Origin: JAVBQU01 sp031548675
GTDB taxonomy: Bacteria; Bacteroidota; Bacteroidia; Bacteroidales; P3
Length of the DNA stretch: 23,815 nucleotides
Assembly (NCBI GenBank): GCA_031548675.1
Contig: JAVBQU010000213.1
Coordinates: 1 to 23,815 of the forward strand
Direction: 5' to 3'
Below the pieces are notes generated by a model. That model was not told the origin of the DNA. It did no database searches and saw nothing but the letters and a program-made list of their open reading frames with translations. Below are positions 1 to 6,272 of this stretch, in pieces. Each line of letters begins with the position of its first letter. Position 1 is the first letter of the stretch. The position numbers and the translations under genes were made by a program.

Positions 1-561
1 ATGAAAAATAATACTACGCTTTTAATGTCGGATAAAGCAAAAACATTGAGCCAACTGGATTATAAAATGCTGAAAAGCCGGAATTATCCGTATTTAAAAC
101 TCAATGCGGGTTATGGATATGTTTTAAATACCTACCAGCAGAATGTGTACGACCGTCAGCAAACTTTGGGTTTAAACTATGGTTTGACCTTAGGATTTAA
201 TATTTTCGACGGATTTAACCGGAGTAGGGAACAAAGTAATGCCCGTTTAGAAATCAATAACAGGGATTTACAATACGAGCAATTACAAAATTCCATTAAA
301 GCGGATTTGGCAAATATTTGGATGGCATATCAGAATAACCTGAACCTGATGAATCTGGAACATGAAAACTTGAATACGGCTCAAGAAAATTATGCTATCG
401 CTATCGATCGTTATAAATTGGGGGATCTTTCGGGCATAGAACTGCGTGAAGCCCAAAACAGCTTATTGGCAGCAGAAGAACGTTCGCTTTTGGCTCAATA
501 TAATACTAAGTTATGTGAGATTTCTTTATTGCAAATCAGCGGACAGATTTTGCAGAAATAA
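1..561 (+). CDS. TolC-family outer-membrane efflux protein, C-terminal part
   Basis: This is the C-terminal half of a TolC/OEP-type protein, the outer-membrane duct of a tripartite efflux or type I secretion system. The 186 visible residues run from a helix ending in an RNYPYLKLNAGYGY segment, through a beta segment with GLTLGFNIFDGF (the usual 'P.l...' and 'NIFDG' pattern at a strand-to-helix junction), into two long amphipathic helices containing NYAIAIDRYKLGDLSGIELREAQ, typical of the second OEP repeat. Family members are about 400-480 residues, so the gene must begin upstream of the window; the ATG at base 1 is most likely internal. Any partner membrane-fusion protein or inner-membrane pump would lie to the left and is not visible. 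The gene converges on thiE. Confidence 0.88.
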   Translation: MKNNTTLLMSDKAKTLSQLDYKMLKSRNYPYLKLNAGYGYVLNTYQQNVYDRQQTLGLNYGLTLGFNIFDGFNRSREQSNARLEINNRDLQYEQLQNSIKADLANIWMAYQNNLNLMNLEHENLNTAQENYAIAIDRYKLGDLSGIELREAQNSLLAAEERSLLAQYNTKLCEISLLQISGQILQK

Positions 562-593
562 AATCCGGACAACTTCTAATATTGTAGCAGCAT

Positions 594-742
594 AAATACA
601 TATTTGATCGCTAACAAGTACGTACTTAGTACTCACATAAGTACGTATTTGTATCCCTTGTAAATACGCACTTAGCAGGTGGTCAAGTACGCATCTGTTA
701 CCTATGTAGATACGTGCTTGACTGCCTGCTAAGTATGTACTT
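594..742. repeat. Array of 12-bp palindromic cores on a 23-bp period
   Basis: Six copies of a 12-bp core related to the perfect palindrome AAGTACGTACTT start at 616, 639, 662, 685, 708 and 731, exactly 23 bp apart, with 11-bp spacers of unrelated sequence between them. A weaker seventh copy (AAATACATATTT, 594-605) lies 22 bp before the first. Matches to the palindrome are 12, 11, 10, 9, 9 and 11 of 12, and 9 of 12 for the weak copy. All 13 substitutions are transitions, so the pattern RRRYRYRYRYYY is kept in every copy. The array fills most of the gap between the convergent tolC-like and thiE genes. Arrays with 23-bp units are known from minisatellite-bearing MITEs of Porphyromonas (BrickBuilt); kinship to those is my inference. 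I see no transposase or clear terminal repeats here. Confidence 0.85.
671..733 (+). terminator. Long imperfect hairpin inside the repeat array, possible 3' end of the tolC-like transcript
   Basis: Bases 671-696 and 708-733 are inverted repeats of 26 bp around an 11-base loop. Twenty-two pairs are Watson-Crick. In plus-strand RNA three more (680/724, 681/723, 688/716) are G-U pairs and only 692/712 is a mismatch, while minus-strand RNA would have three mismatches. The structure therefore favours the tolC-like transcript, about 110 bases past its stop codon. No U-tract follows, so it is not a classical intrinsic terminator; mRNA 3'-end stabilisation is equally plausible. Confidence 0.5.
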
Positions 743-797
743 CAGTCAAAGCCTCGTTCTTATTTACCTGTTTTAAATAACTTCCTTGTAAGGTAGA

Positions 798-1412
798 TTA
801 TACAGAACACAACATAGTTTGTATTTCACTAATTCTTTTTTCGGTATGCTCTGTATCCATCAGATGACGTACCATACAAATATTGCGGGCTCCTGCGGCT
901 GTTATTTCTCCTATATTGTAAGGAAATATCCCTCCAATAGCTACCACCGGTACCGTTGACAAACGCAAAACTTCCGAAAGTTGTTTTGTCCCTACTGTAG
1001 GATCGGGAACAGCTTTGGTTGTAGTGGGATATATGGGACCAAAACCGATATAGGCAGGAGACAGGGCTAAAGCCTCACGAGCTTGTTCGATAGAATGGGT
1101 TGAGATCCCGATAGGCATGTCTTTTCCTACAATACGGCGGGCATCATCCCACGAAAGGTCACTCTGTCCTATATGCAAAGCATCGGCATCTGCCAGCACT
1201 GCAATATCAGGACGGTCATTGATAACGAAACAAGTGTCTGTTCCGGCTGTTACAGAACGTATTCGTTTAGTAGCCTCCAATAGCTGGCGGTCGGAGAGAT
1301 ATTTCTCCCGCAGTTGCAGCATCCGAACTCCTCTACGCACACAAATTTCAGCAATCTGTTCATACGAAAGGCGTGGTTTGGTAATAATTACATATAGCCC
1401 GAAATCTTTCAT
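798..1412 (-). CDS. thiE: Thiamine-phosphate synthase ThiE
   Basis: ThiE joins hydroxymethylpyrimidine diphosphate to thiazole phosphate, giving thiamin monophosphate and pyrophosphate, in the cytoplasm. The 204-residue TIM barrel has normal family length and shows the expected motifs in order: QLREK (33-37), the NDR diphosphate-binding loop (65-67), HIGQSD (80-85), GPIYPT (125-130) and the glycine-rich phosphate loop VAIGGI (157-162). The C-terminal segment after that loop reads ARNICMVRHLM rather than the more usual small-residue 'a.gvAvvsai', a mild divergence. It starts four bases after the thi4 stop, so the two are surely cotranscribed under the upstream TPP riboswitch. No phosphomethylpyrimidine synthase (thiC) or HMP kinase (thiD) gene is in view. 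Confidence 0.95.
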   Translation of the reverse strand: MKDFGLYVIITKPRLSYEQIAEICVRRGVRMLQLREKYLSDRQLLEATKRIRSVTAGTDTCFVINDRPDIAVLADADALHIGQSDLSWDDARRIVGKDMPIGISTHSIEQAREALALSPAYIGFGPIYPTTTKAVPDPTVGTKQLSEVLRLSTVPVVAIGGIFPYNIGEITAAGARNICMVRHLMDTEHTEKRISEIQTMLCSV

Positions 1413-1416
1413 ACTT

Positions 1417-2190
1417 TTATACAGATTTTATGCGTTCCATCATCAATTCGGCTGCTTTTTTGCCTGAAAGCAGCATACCGCCGAAGATAGGTCCCATGCG
1501 GAAACTTCCACTTACTCCATTGGCAGCCATACCCGAAACAAACAATCCGGGATATACCTCTTTGGTGTTTTCGATAGTAGTTTTTTCTGCTATCTCGACA
1601 GATAGAGACCGCTCTCCTACAACACTTCCGGTAGATGTGTTTAACTTTACTCCATTTTTACGAGCCACCAAAGATGCTACCATGCAATCGTGTCCTGTAC
1701 CGTCGAGTACGCTTTTGGAAACAATCATTAAGGGATCTACATGCATTTTTTCCCTTGTTACAGGAGCCCAATTTACCACTAAACCCGAAACTTCTTCATT
1801 TTTGAAGATTACATCTTCTACCGAAAAACAATTGAAAATTGTTGCTCCGGATTTTGTGGCAGCATAAACAAGAGCCGATGTAGCATGTACCGAATCAATG
1901 ATGTAGGTGTTATCTATACCTGCACGATAATTTATGCCGAGTTCTTCGACAATGGGTATTGCATCCTGCTGGATAATGATATCGTTAAACATCATGGCTC
2001 CGCCCCACATTCCGCCGCCGGGAGCAAGCTTACGCTCAAAAAGAGCAGTTTTTATGCCTGCGCGTGACAGATAAAAAGCGGCTACTAAACCCGAAGGTCC
2101 TCCGCCTACGATGGCGGCATCAACAGAAAGGTTGTCGCGTAACTTTCTGAAGTAAGAATCGACGATTCCTAAAGAAACAGTTGTTTCCAT
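1417..2190 (-). CDS. thi4: THI4-type thiazole synthase, probably sulfide-dependent
   Basis: This 257-residue protein is a THI4/Thi4-like adenosine thiazole synthase, which builds the thiazole half of thiamin from NAD and glycine. It has an N-terminal Rossmann dinucleotide site (VGGGPSG, 28-34), an acidic/basic ribose-binding end (FERK, 51-54), the GGGMWGG loop (58-64), DGTGHD (163-168) and the C-terminal SGSFRMGPIFGGM segment. Yeast THI4 donates sulfur from a cysteine and is used up; here the aligned position is His150 in MHVDP, as in archaeal enzymes that take sulfur from free sulfide and act catalytically. The ATG at 2190 is chosen because the frame stays open farther upstream only through the riboswitch and leader. 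No thiG, thiH or thiS is present, so THI4 appears to stand in for that route. Confidence 0.9.
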   Translation of the reverse strand: METTVSLGIVDSYFRKLRDNLSVDAAIVGGGPSGLVAAFYLSRAGIKTALFERKLAPGGGMWGGAMMFNDIIIQQDAIPIVEELGINYRAGIDNTYIIDSVHATSALVYAATKSGATIFNCFSVEDVIFKNEEVSGLVVNWAPVTREKMHVDPLMIVSKSVLDGTGHDCMVASLVARKNGVKLNTSTGSVVGERSLSVEIAEKTTIENTKEVYPGLFVSGMAANGVSGSFRMGPIFGGMLLSGKKAAELMMERIKSV

Positions 2191-2287
2191 AATAATGATA
2201 AAGATTTTTTTACAAGCTGTCCGGAGAGATTTTTCCGTAAGACGCATAGAGGTTGGCGTCAGCCTGCGGTTTAACAATATGTTATAC

Positions 2288-2368
2288 CGTATTCCCTTCG
2301 TCGGCATTATCCGCATCAGGTTCAATGGGTATGATCTCAGCCACAGCAATATGCCATAGCACCCCTAT
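2288..2368 (-). promoter_or_regulatory. TPP riboswitch (THI element)
   Basis: Read on the minus strand, this leader contains the THI-box consensus in order: GGGGTGC (2365-2359), a P3 hairpin ATGGCA/TGCTGT, CTGAGA (2340-2335), ACCC (2330-2327), GAACCTGAT (2323-2315), GGATAATGCC (2312-2303) and GAAGGGAA (2299-2292). It binds thiamin pyrophosphate and should repress thi4-thiE. About 97 bases separate it from the thi4 start. I see no strong hairpin plus U-tract there, so control may act on translation or by a structure I cannot resolve by eye. Confidence 0.95.
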
Positions 2369-2378
2369 AAAGATGAAG

Positions 2379-2386
2379 CAAAGATA
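2379..2386 (-). promoter_or_regulatory. -7 promoter element of the thi4-thiE operon
   Basis: TATCTTTG on the minus strand matches the Bacteroidota -7 consensus TAnnTTTG. Transcription would begin about 6 bases on, just before the riboswitch aptamer. The -33 element is not convincing. Confidence 0.7.
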
Positions 2387-2470
2387 CAAATTATTTGAAT
2401 TCGAATCCCATATTTATAATAGAAAACATGAGAAGCTCTACTATAAGCAAAAGAGAATATTCCTGATTTG

Positions 2471-3649
2471 TTATTTCCTGATATCTCTTACTTTTAATCC
2501 TATCCAGATTATATTGATAAGGGTTAGTAAAGTTATAATACCTAAGCCCCACGCAATAAAACTCCAATTGAAGTTTTCAACTTCGGGCATCATGCTTTGG
2601 AAACTCCTTGCATAATATTTATGCAGCCACGATACGATACCTAGAGCCATTGCCAGTACAAATATATTTAGGATGATAACCAAGCCTTGATAGGGCAGGG
2701 CAATACTGCGGGTTGAATAACCGAGCAGAGAAAGATTTTCTATTTTGGTATGATTCTTTTGGATAAGCAGATTGATACTTAACAGCATTAACCCTAATGC
2801 CAAAAGTGTAATAATAATGCCGATTCCCATTACAATAAAAATTAAAGTCCGCAAAAAAGAAGAAGCCTCTCCGGCGGTAGCCTTATCATTGGCAATATCG
2901 TAATTATGATTTGAAAAATATTTGCCGATAGCAGGGTCCGTAAGGTTATGCGGTTCTATGATAACCCGAGAAGAAGGCGTTACTCCGGTTCCATATTCGG
3001 CATTTGCCCAATCCATAAAACTTTGTGGAACTAAAATAGAATTAATTCTATCCGTAAAACCTACAATTCGGCTTTTGAAAACACCATGCTTTTTCCCTGA
3101 AATTTCTATTTTGAGTGTAAGCATGCTGATGGTTTTATCAGATAATTGCGGTAAGCCTTGTCCTGGAGCAAAACCGAAATTATATAAAGTAAGGTATGAT
3201 TTCGGAAGTACAATAGGTACAAAATCCATACCCTGCTGCCAATGCCATTCGTCGTTTTCAATATCTAAATATTCATCGGGAACAGATTCGAAAAATAATA
3301 AAGTTCCAAATTTTTTATCGTTGTTAAGCTGGGCAGAAGCATAAACCTGATAGGATGCAACTGTAAAACCCGACATCCGTTTTACAAACGATTGCGATTG
3401 TAATTGCTCCATTTCTTTTTTATCAAAATCGGTACTGCCGACCTTCAAGGTATTGAGAACTGAGACTTTTTTACTAATTACCAGAAAATCTCTGCCAAAA
3501 ACACCTTTCTCGGAAGAAAAAATTCCTTGTATATCATAATAGAATTGAATAGAAAAAAGAACTATAGTCAGCCCCAGCAAAGTTGCAACCCAATAGCCTA
3601 ATAACTGTCCGATTACAATATTTTTTCGTAATAATTTCCAAAGCAGCAT
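2471..3649 (-). CDS. FtsX-like ABC transporter permease
   Basis: This 392-residue protein has the MacB/FtsX topology: one N-terminal membrane helix (about 17-38), a large extracytoplasmic domain (about 40-262), then three helices (about 268-294, 320-341, 363-386). The segment KIENLSLLGYSTRSIALPYQ after helix 2 fits the conserved coupling region of FtsX-domain permeases ('i..L..lG.....i'). Proteins of this kind usually do not import a solute; they move lipoproteins or act on the cell envelope. The nearest ATPase gene (3914-4558) lies upstream on the same strand and probably supplies its nucleotide-binding domain, though a 264-bp gap with repeats lies between. The substrate cannot be inferred. 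It ends about 85 bp before the thiamin-operon promoter. Confidence 0.8.
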   Translation of the reverse strand: MLLWKLLRKNIVIGQLLGYWVATLLGLTIVLFSIQFYYDIQGIFSSEKGVFGRDFLVISKKVSVLNTLKVGSTDFDKKEMEQLQSQSFVKRMSGFTVASYQVYASAQLNNDKKFGTLLFFESVPDEYLDIENDEWHWQQGMDFVPIVLPKSYLTLYNFGFAPGQGLPQLSDKTISMLTLKIEISGKKHGVFKSRIVGFTDRINSILVPQSFMDWANAEYGTGVTPSSRVIIEPHNLTDPAIGKYFSNHNYDIANDKATAGEASSFLRTLIFIVMGIGIIITLLALGLMLLSINLLIQKNHTKIENLSLLGYSTRSIALPYQGLVIILNIFVLAMALGIVSWLHKYYARSFQSMMPEVENFNWSFIAWGLGIITLLTLINIIWIGLKVRDIRK

Positions 3650-3769
3650 GGTGTAAAATGTTGATTGTTTTCTGTTGAATGATTAATTTTTGGGGTCGAA
3701 AGTTCCTAAAGTTTATAATGTTGTAAAGCCTAAATTTTTATGATTTCTGCATGAGAAAAAATATATTTT

Positions 3770-3850
3770 TTATTTCTTTTCGTCAAGAGCATGCCTCCAT
3801 AAATTCCGTTCCACAAATACCTTCTCCACTTTCTCGCCAATAGTTACAAA
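3770..3850 (-). pseudogene. Possible 26-codon remnant of a coding sequence
   Basis: In one minus-strand frame the bases between a stop at 3851-3853 and the TAA at 3770-3772 translate to a protein-like tail that includes GEKVEKVFVERNLWRHALDEKK. The stretch is visibly less AT-rich than its surroundings. There is no start codon and I recognise no family, so this may be the end of a decayed gene or chance. Confidence 0.25.
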
Positions 3851-3866
3851 TTACTTGGTGTTAAAA

Positions 3867-3913
3867 TTCATAGTTCATAATTCATAGTTCATAATTCATA
3901 TCTCATCATTCAT
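3867..3913. repeat. Tandem 14-bp repeat, about 3.4 copies
   Basis: The unit TTCATAGTTCATAA occurs exactly at 3867-3880 and 3881-3894, then as TTCATATCTCATCA at 3895-3908, followed by TTCAT. It abuts the stop of the ABC ATPase gene. An inverted related copy sits just after secA (10916-10944), sharing an exact 14-mer. Confidence 0.85.
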
Positions 3914-4558
3914 TTACATTTGTAACTTTTCGTTGTAACTAAAGAAATATTCATCGCCCAGCGAACAAAGAATTAATCCTGCTCCCGAAGCATGTAATTC
4001 CTGATTGATGAGATTGCAGATTAGTTGCTGATTTTGCTTATCCAAGTGGCTGAAAGGTTCATCCAATAACAAAAAATCGAAAGGCTGGGCGAGTGTCCGC
4101 AGTACCGCAACCCGTTGCTGTTGTCCATATGAAAGAAACTGCAAAGGCGTATGGATTTTATCCGGAATACCTAAGGTATCGAGCATCGCTTTTATTTTTT
4201 CATCCGAAAGATGATGAGTGAGTTTATTTTTGAGCTGGATATTTTCCCATACACTCAATTCGGGAAAAAGCCTGAAACCTTGAAACACTAAGCTGATTTC
4301 TTTTTTTCTGACCGTATTCCAATGATGTGTTGAGTATTTTTTTATATCTTGATTATCGAATAATATCGACCCTTTATAATCTTTCCGCCTGCCATACAAA
4401 AAGTCGAAAAACGAAGACTTTCCTGTACCCGATTCGGCAAAGACAAGGTAATGCTTCCCTCTTTCAAAGCTAAAGTTTTTGAACCAAATAGAAGAATTTG
4501 GAGATGCCGTATCAGCAATAGGGCAGGGGACAACTTGATTTATTTGTATGGTTTGCAT
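3914..4558 (-). CDS. Divergent ABC transporter ATP-binding protein
   Basis: A 214-residue ATPase of the LolD/MacB size class. Visible motifs are Walker A AESGTGKS (41-48), Q-loop Gln93 in VFQGFRLFPEL, signature LSYGQQQR (142-149), Walker B LLLDEP (163-168) and D-loop SHLD (170-173). Two features are unusual. The first Walker A glycine is alanine, and the switch histidine expected after Walker B is absent: the segment reads LILCSLGD (195-202). The protein ends soon after, so it lacks any C-terminal extension. It most likely drives the FtsX-like permease encoded next on the same strand. I chose the ATG at 4558 because the in-frame ATG at 4603 lies inside a palindrome and would add a tail unlike the family; an ATG at 4591 is the alternative. 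Confidence 0.82.
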   Translation of the reverse strand: MQTIQINQVVPCPIADTASPNSSIWFKNFSFERGKHYLVFAESGTGKSSFFDFLYGRRKDYKGSILFDNQDIKKYSTHHWNTVRKKEISLVFQGFRLFPELSVWENIQLKNKLTHHLSDEKIKAMLDTLGIPDKIHTPLQFLSYGQQQRVAVLRTLAQPFDFLLLDEPFSHLDKQNQQLICNLINQELHASGAGLILCSLGDEYFFSYNEKLQM

Positions 4559-4593
4559 TGATAAAAGCGTAAAGAAATTCTTTATAATCATGT

Positions 4594-4628
4594 AAGTCCT
4601 CACAGGTTTTTAAAACCTGTGAGGACTT
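4594..4628. repeat. Perfect palindrome with 17-bp arms
   Basis: AAGTCCTCACAGGTTTT (4594-4610) and its exact reverse complement (4612-4628) flank a single T. As RNA it would form a stem of about 14 bp with a small A/U loop on either strand. It lies 28 bases after the end of the DUF4836 gene and 35 before the ABC ATPase start, so it could end transcription of the former, although no U-tract follows on the minus strand. It resembles REP-like palindromes found in many Bacteroidota intergenic regions. Confidence 0.85.
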
Positions 4629-4656
4629 TGTATTTTAGAAGTATGAAAATTCTCTG

Positions 4657-6171
4657 TTAATTAAATTTTTCAATAGTTTTTGCAATGACAGCCAAGCTGT
4701 TTTCTTGGGTATTTTTCAATCGAAGCACAGCCGTAGATTTACATGAAGCTGTATCGTAGGTAACTTTGAAATCTTTTAATACCGATAAAGATTCAGCAGC
4801 TTCAGGTAACATTGCTGCTAAAAATGCTTTGATGTTTTTGGGGTAAGTTTCCAAATCCAAATTCAGATAACAATAAGCGGGGGTTTGTAATTCCTTGCTG
4901 AATTGAGATGTAGCCAAATTTTTGGGAAGAGCCGTGCCTGTCGAAAAATTTTGGACTACATTTTCATCATTGGTAAACATCAGCCTGTCGTCTTTTTGAG
5001 CCAAAAAGAAATTGAGCATTTCTCCGGCAGCAAACATGGTGTAACCTTCTTTATTTTCTTTAGGCATAGAGTTTAATACTTTTTCTATAAGCATATTTTG
5101 GATAGAAGTATCGCTTACCGAAATTGCGGCTGCAAAAGTGGGAATATTAGATTCTGAAAAACCAAATAAAGAAGCAGTAATATCGCCTTTCCATGTACTC
5201 ATCATGTGCAATACCTCGGCAGGAAGCATTTTTTCATATTGACTAAGTCCTCCGTCTTGTATCATTTCTTGCCAAAGTCCGCTCCAATTCAAAGCCATTC
5301 CAATTAAAGCAAACGATTGCTCAGGGAAAGAAGTAAGTAATTTAGTATCAATACCTTTTTTATAATAAGTGTCGTAGAGTTTTTTGGCAGCATCTGTAGG
5401 AGTAATCTGCATGGTTCCTGTAACATCTCCTTTATTAAATGTAAGATTGGCATGTATATATAAACCTTTCATTTTGTCTACCATTTGCTGGCTGAAAGCT
5501 TTTTGAGCCTCAGGAAGCATAGGAAGCGAATACAATTGTTTCATCAGAGTTTCATAGTTGAGCCAAAAAGCAATTTCTTTTTTCTCCTTGTAGAATTGTG
5601 CAAAATCAGTGTTTTTGACAATACTACTATCTTCTTTAGTATTAAAAACTTCTTTGGCTTCATCAAACGAACCATACATTACCAATACTTTGTCATCATT
5701 CCAAAGCACAGAGGCATCGACATCCTTTTGTTCCAAATAAGAAATGCCGTTATCGGTTTTTATGGAAACGCCTTCTCCTTTCGATTCTTTTATAGCTTTC
5801 TCTAAAGTACTTTTAAAATTGGAAGCACTTTTTAAATCAGCAGAAATTCCGAATTTATTGGATGGAAGTACAAATAAATATACTTGTTCTAAATTCACTC
5901 CGCTTTGTTTGGGATTTTCAAATATGCCTTTCATGGTAGGACTGTCTTTCATGTCGTCCAAAATATCTTTGAACATGGCACTTTGCTTAAAATCTTTTAT
6001 ATTGCCTTTTTCCCCAAGCGTTTTTAAGTCAATAGAACCCACAATAGTAGCATTGTGCGGAATCATGGTAAGACTTTCCGAATATTGTTTTTTAGAACAA
6101 GAAGAAAATATGAATGATATAAAGAGCAAACAAATACTTGCAAATTTGAAAAGGGACTTGAAATTTTTCAT
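4657..6171 (-). CDS. DUF4836 family lipoprotein
   Basis: A 504-residue protein with an N-terminal membrane helix and a lipobox ending in Cys25 (IFSSCSKK), so it should be a lipoprotein. The body matches DUF4836, a Bacteroidota family of unknown function whose members begin, as here, with a short segment of the form MIPHNATIVGSIDLKTLGEKG. No enzymatic motif or membrane segment is visible beyond the signal. After Cys25 the residues are SKKQYSE, without the acidic cluster of a clear surface-export signal, so surface location is uncertain. It has its own promoter at about 6200 and is followed by a palindrome, which suggests a single-gene unit. Confidence 0.8.
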   Translation of the reverse strand: MKNFKSLFKFASICLLFISFIFSSCSKKQYSESLTMIPHNATIVGSIDLKTLGEKGNIKDFKQSAMFKDILDDMKDSPTMKGIFENPKQSGVNLEQVYLFVLPSNKFGISADLKSASNFKSTLEKAIKESKGEGVSIKTDNGISYLEQKDVDASVLWNDDKVLVMYGSFDEAKEVFNTKEDSSIVKNTDFAQFYKEKKEIAFWLNYETLMKQLYSLPMLPEAQKAFSQQMVDKMKGLYIHANLTFNKGDVTGTMQITPTDAAKKLYDTYYKKGIDTKLLTSFPEQSFALIGMALNWSGLWQEMIQDGGLSQYEKMLPAEVLHMMSTWKGDITASLFGFSESNIPTFAAAISVSDTSIQNMLIEKVLNSMPKENKEGYTMFAAGEMLNFFLAQKDDRLMFTNDENVVQNFSTGTALPKNLATSQFSKELQTPAYCYLNLDLETYPKNIKAFLAAMLPEAAESLSVLKDFKVTYDTASCKSTAVLRLKNTQENSLAVIAKTIEKFN

Positions 6172-6199
6172 AGTAAATTGAGTTTAAAATTTTAAGGTG

Positions 6200-6207
6200 C
6201 AAAAGTA
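6200..6207 (-). promoter_or_regulatory. -7 promoter element of the DUF4836 gene
   Basis: TACTTTTG on the minus strand fits TAnnTTTG and lies 29 bases before the start codon. No good -33 element is seen at the expected distance. Confidence 0.55.
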
Positions 6208-6272
6208 ATATAAAAATCAGAGATTTTATATATAAAAACAAGCTGGTAATTTTGTGTAGATATGAAAGTTTG

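Noticed and set aside
616..742. The 23-bp array as a CRISPR
   Set aside because: Cores are only 12 bp, palindromic and variable, spacers are 11 bp, and no cas gene is present. CRISPR repeats and spacers are each more than 20 bp.
1117..1467. Plus-strand open frame opposite thiE
   Set aside because: It lies antisense to thiE, has no family resemblance and no promoter.
1430..1867. Plus-strand open frame opposite thi4
   Set aside because: Antisense shadow of a well-supported gene; its composition simply mirrors thi4 codons.
2191..2287. Intrinsic terminator after the TPP aptamer
   Set aside because: Only short stems (CGGA with TCCG) are seen and the homopolymer run is A in the transcript, not U.
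5744..6181. Plus-strand open frame of 145 codons opposite the DUF4836 gene
   Set aside because: The minus-strand gene has a lipobox, family match and promoter; the plus frame has none of these.
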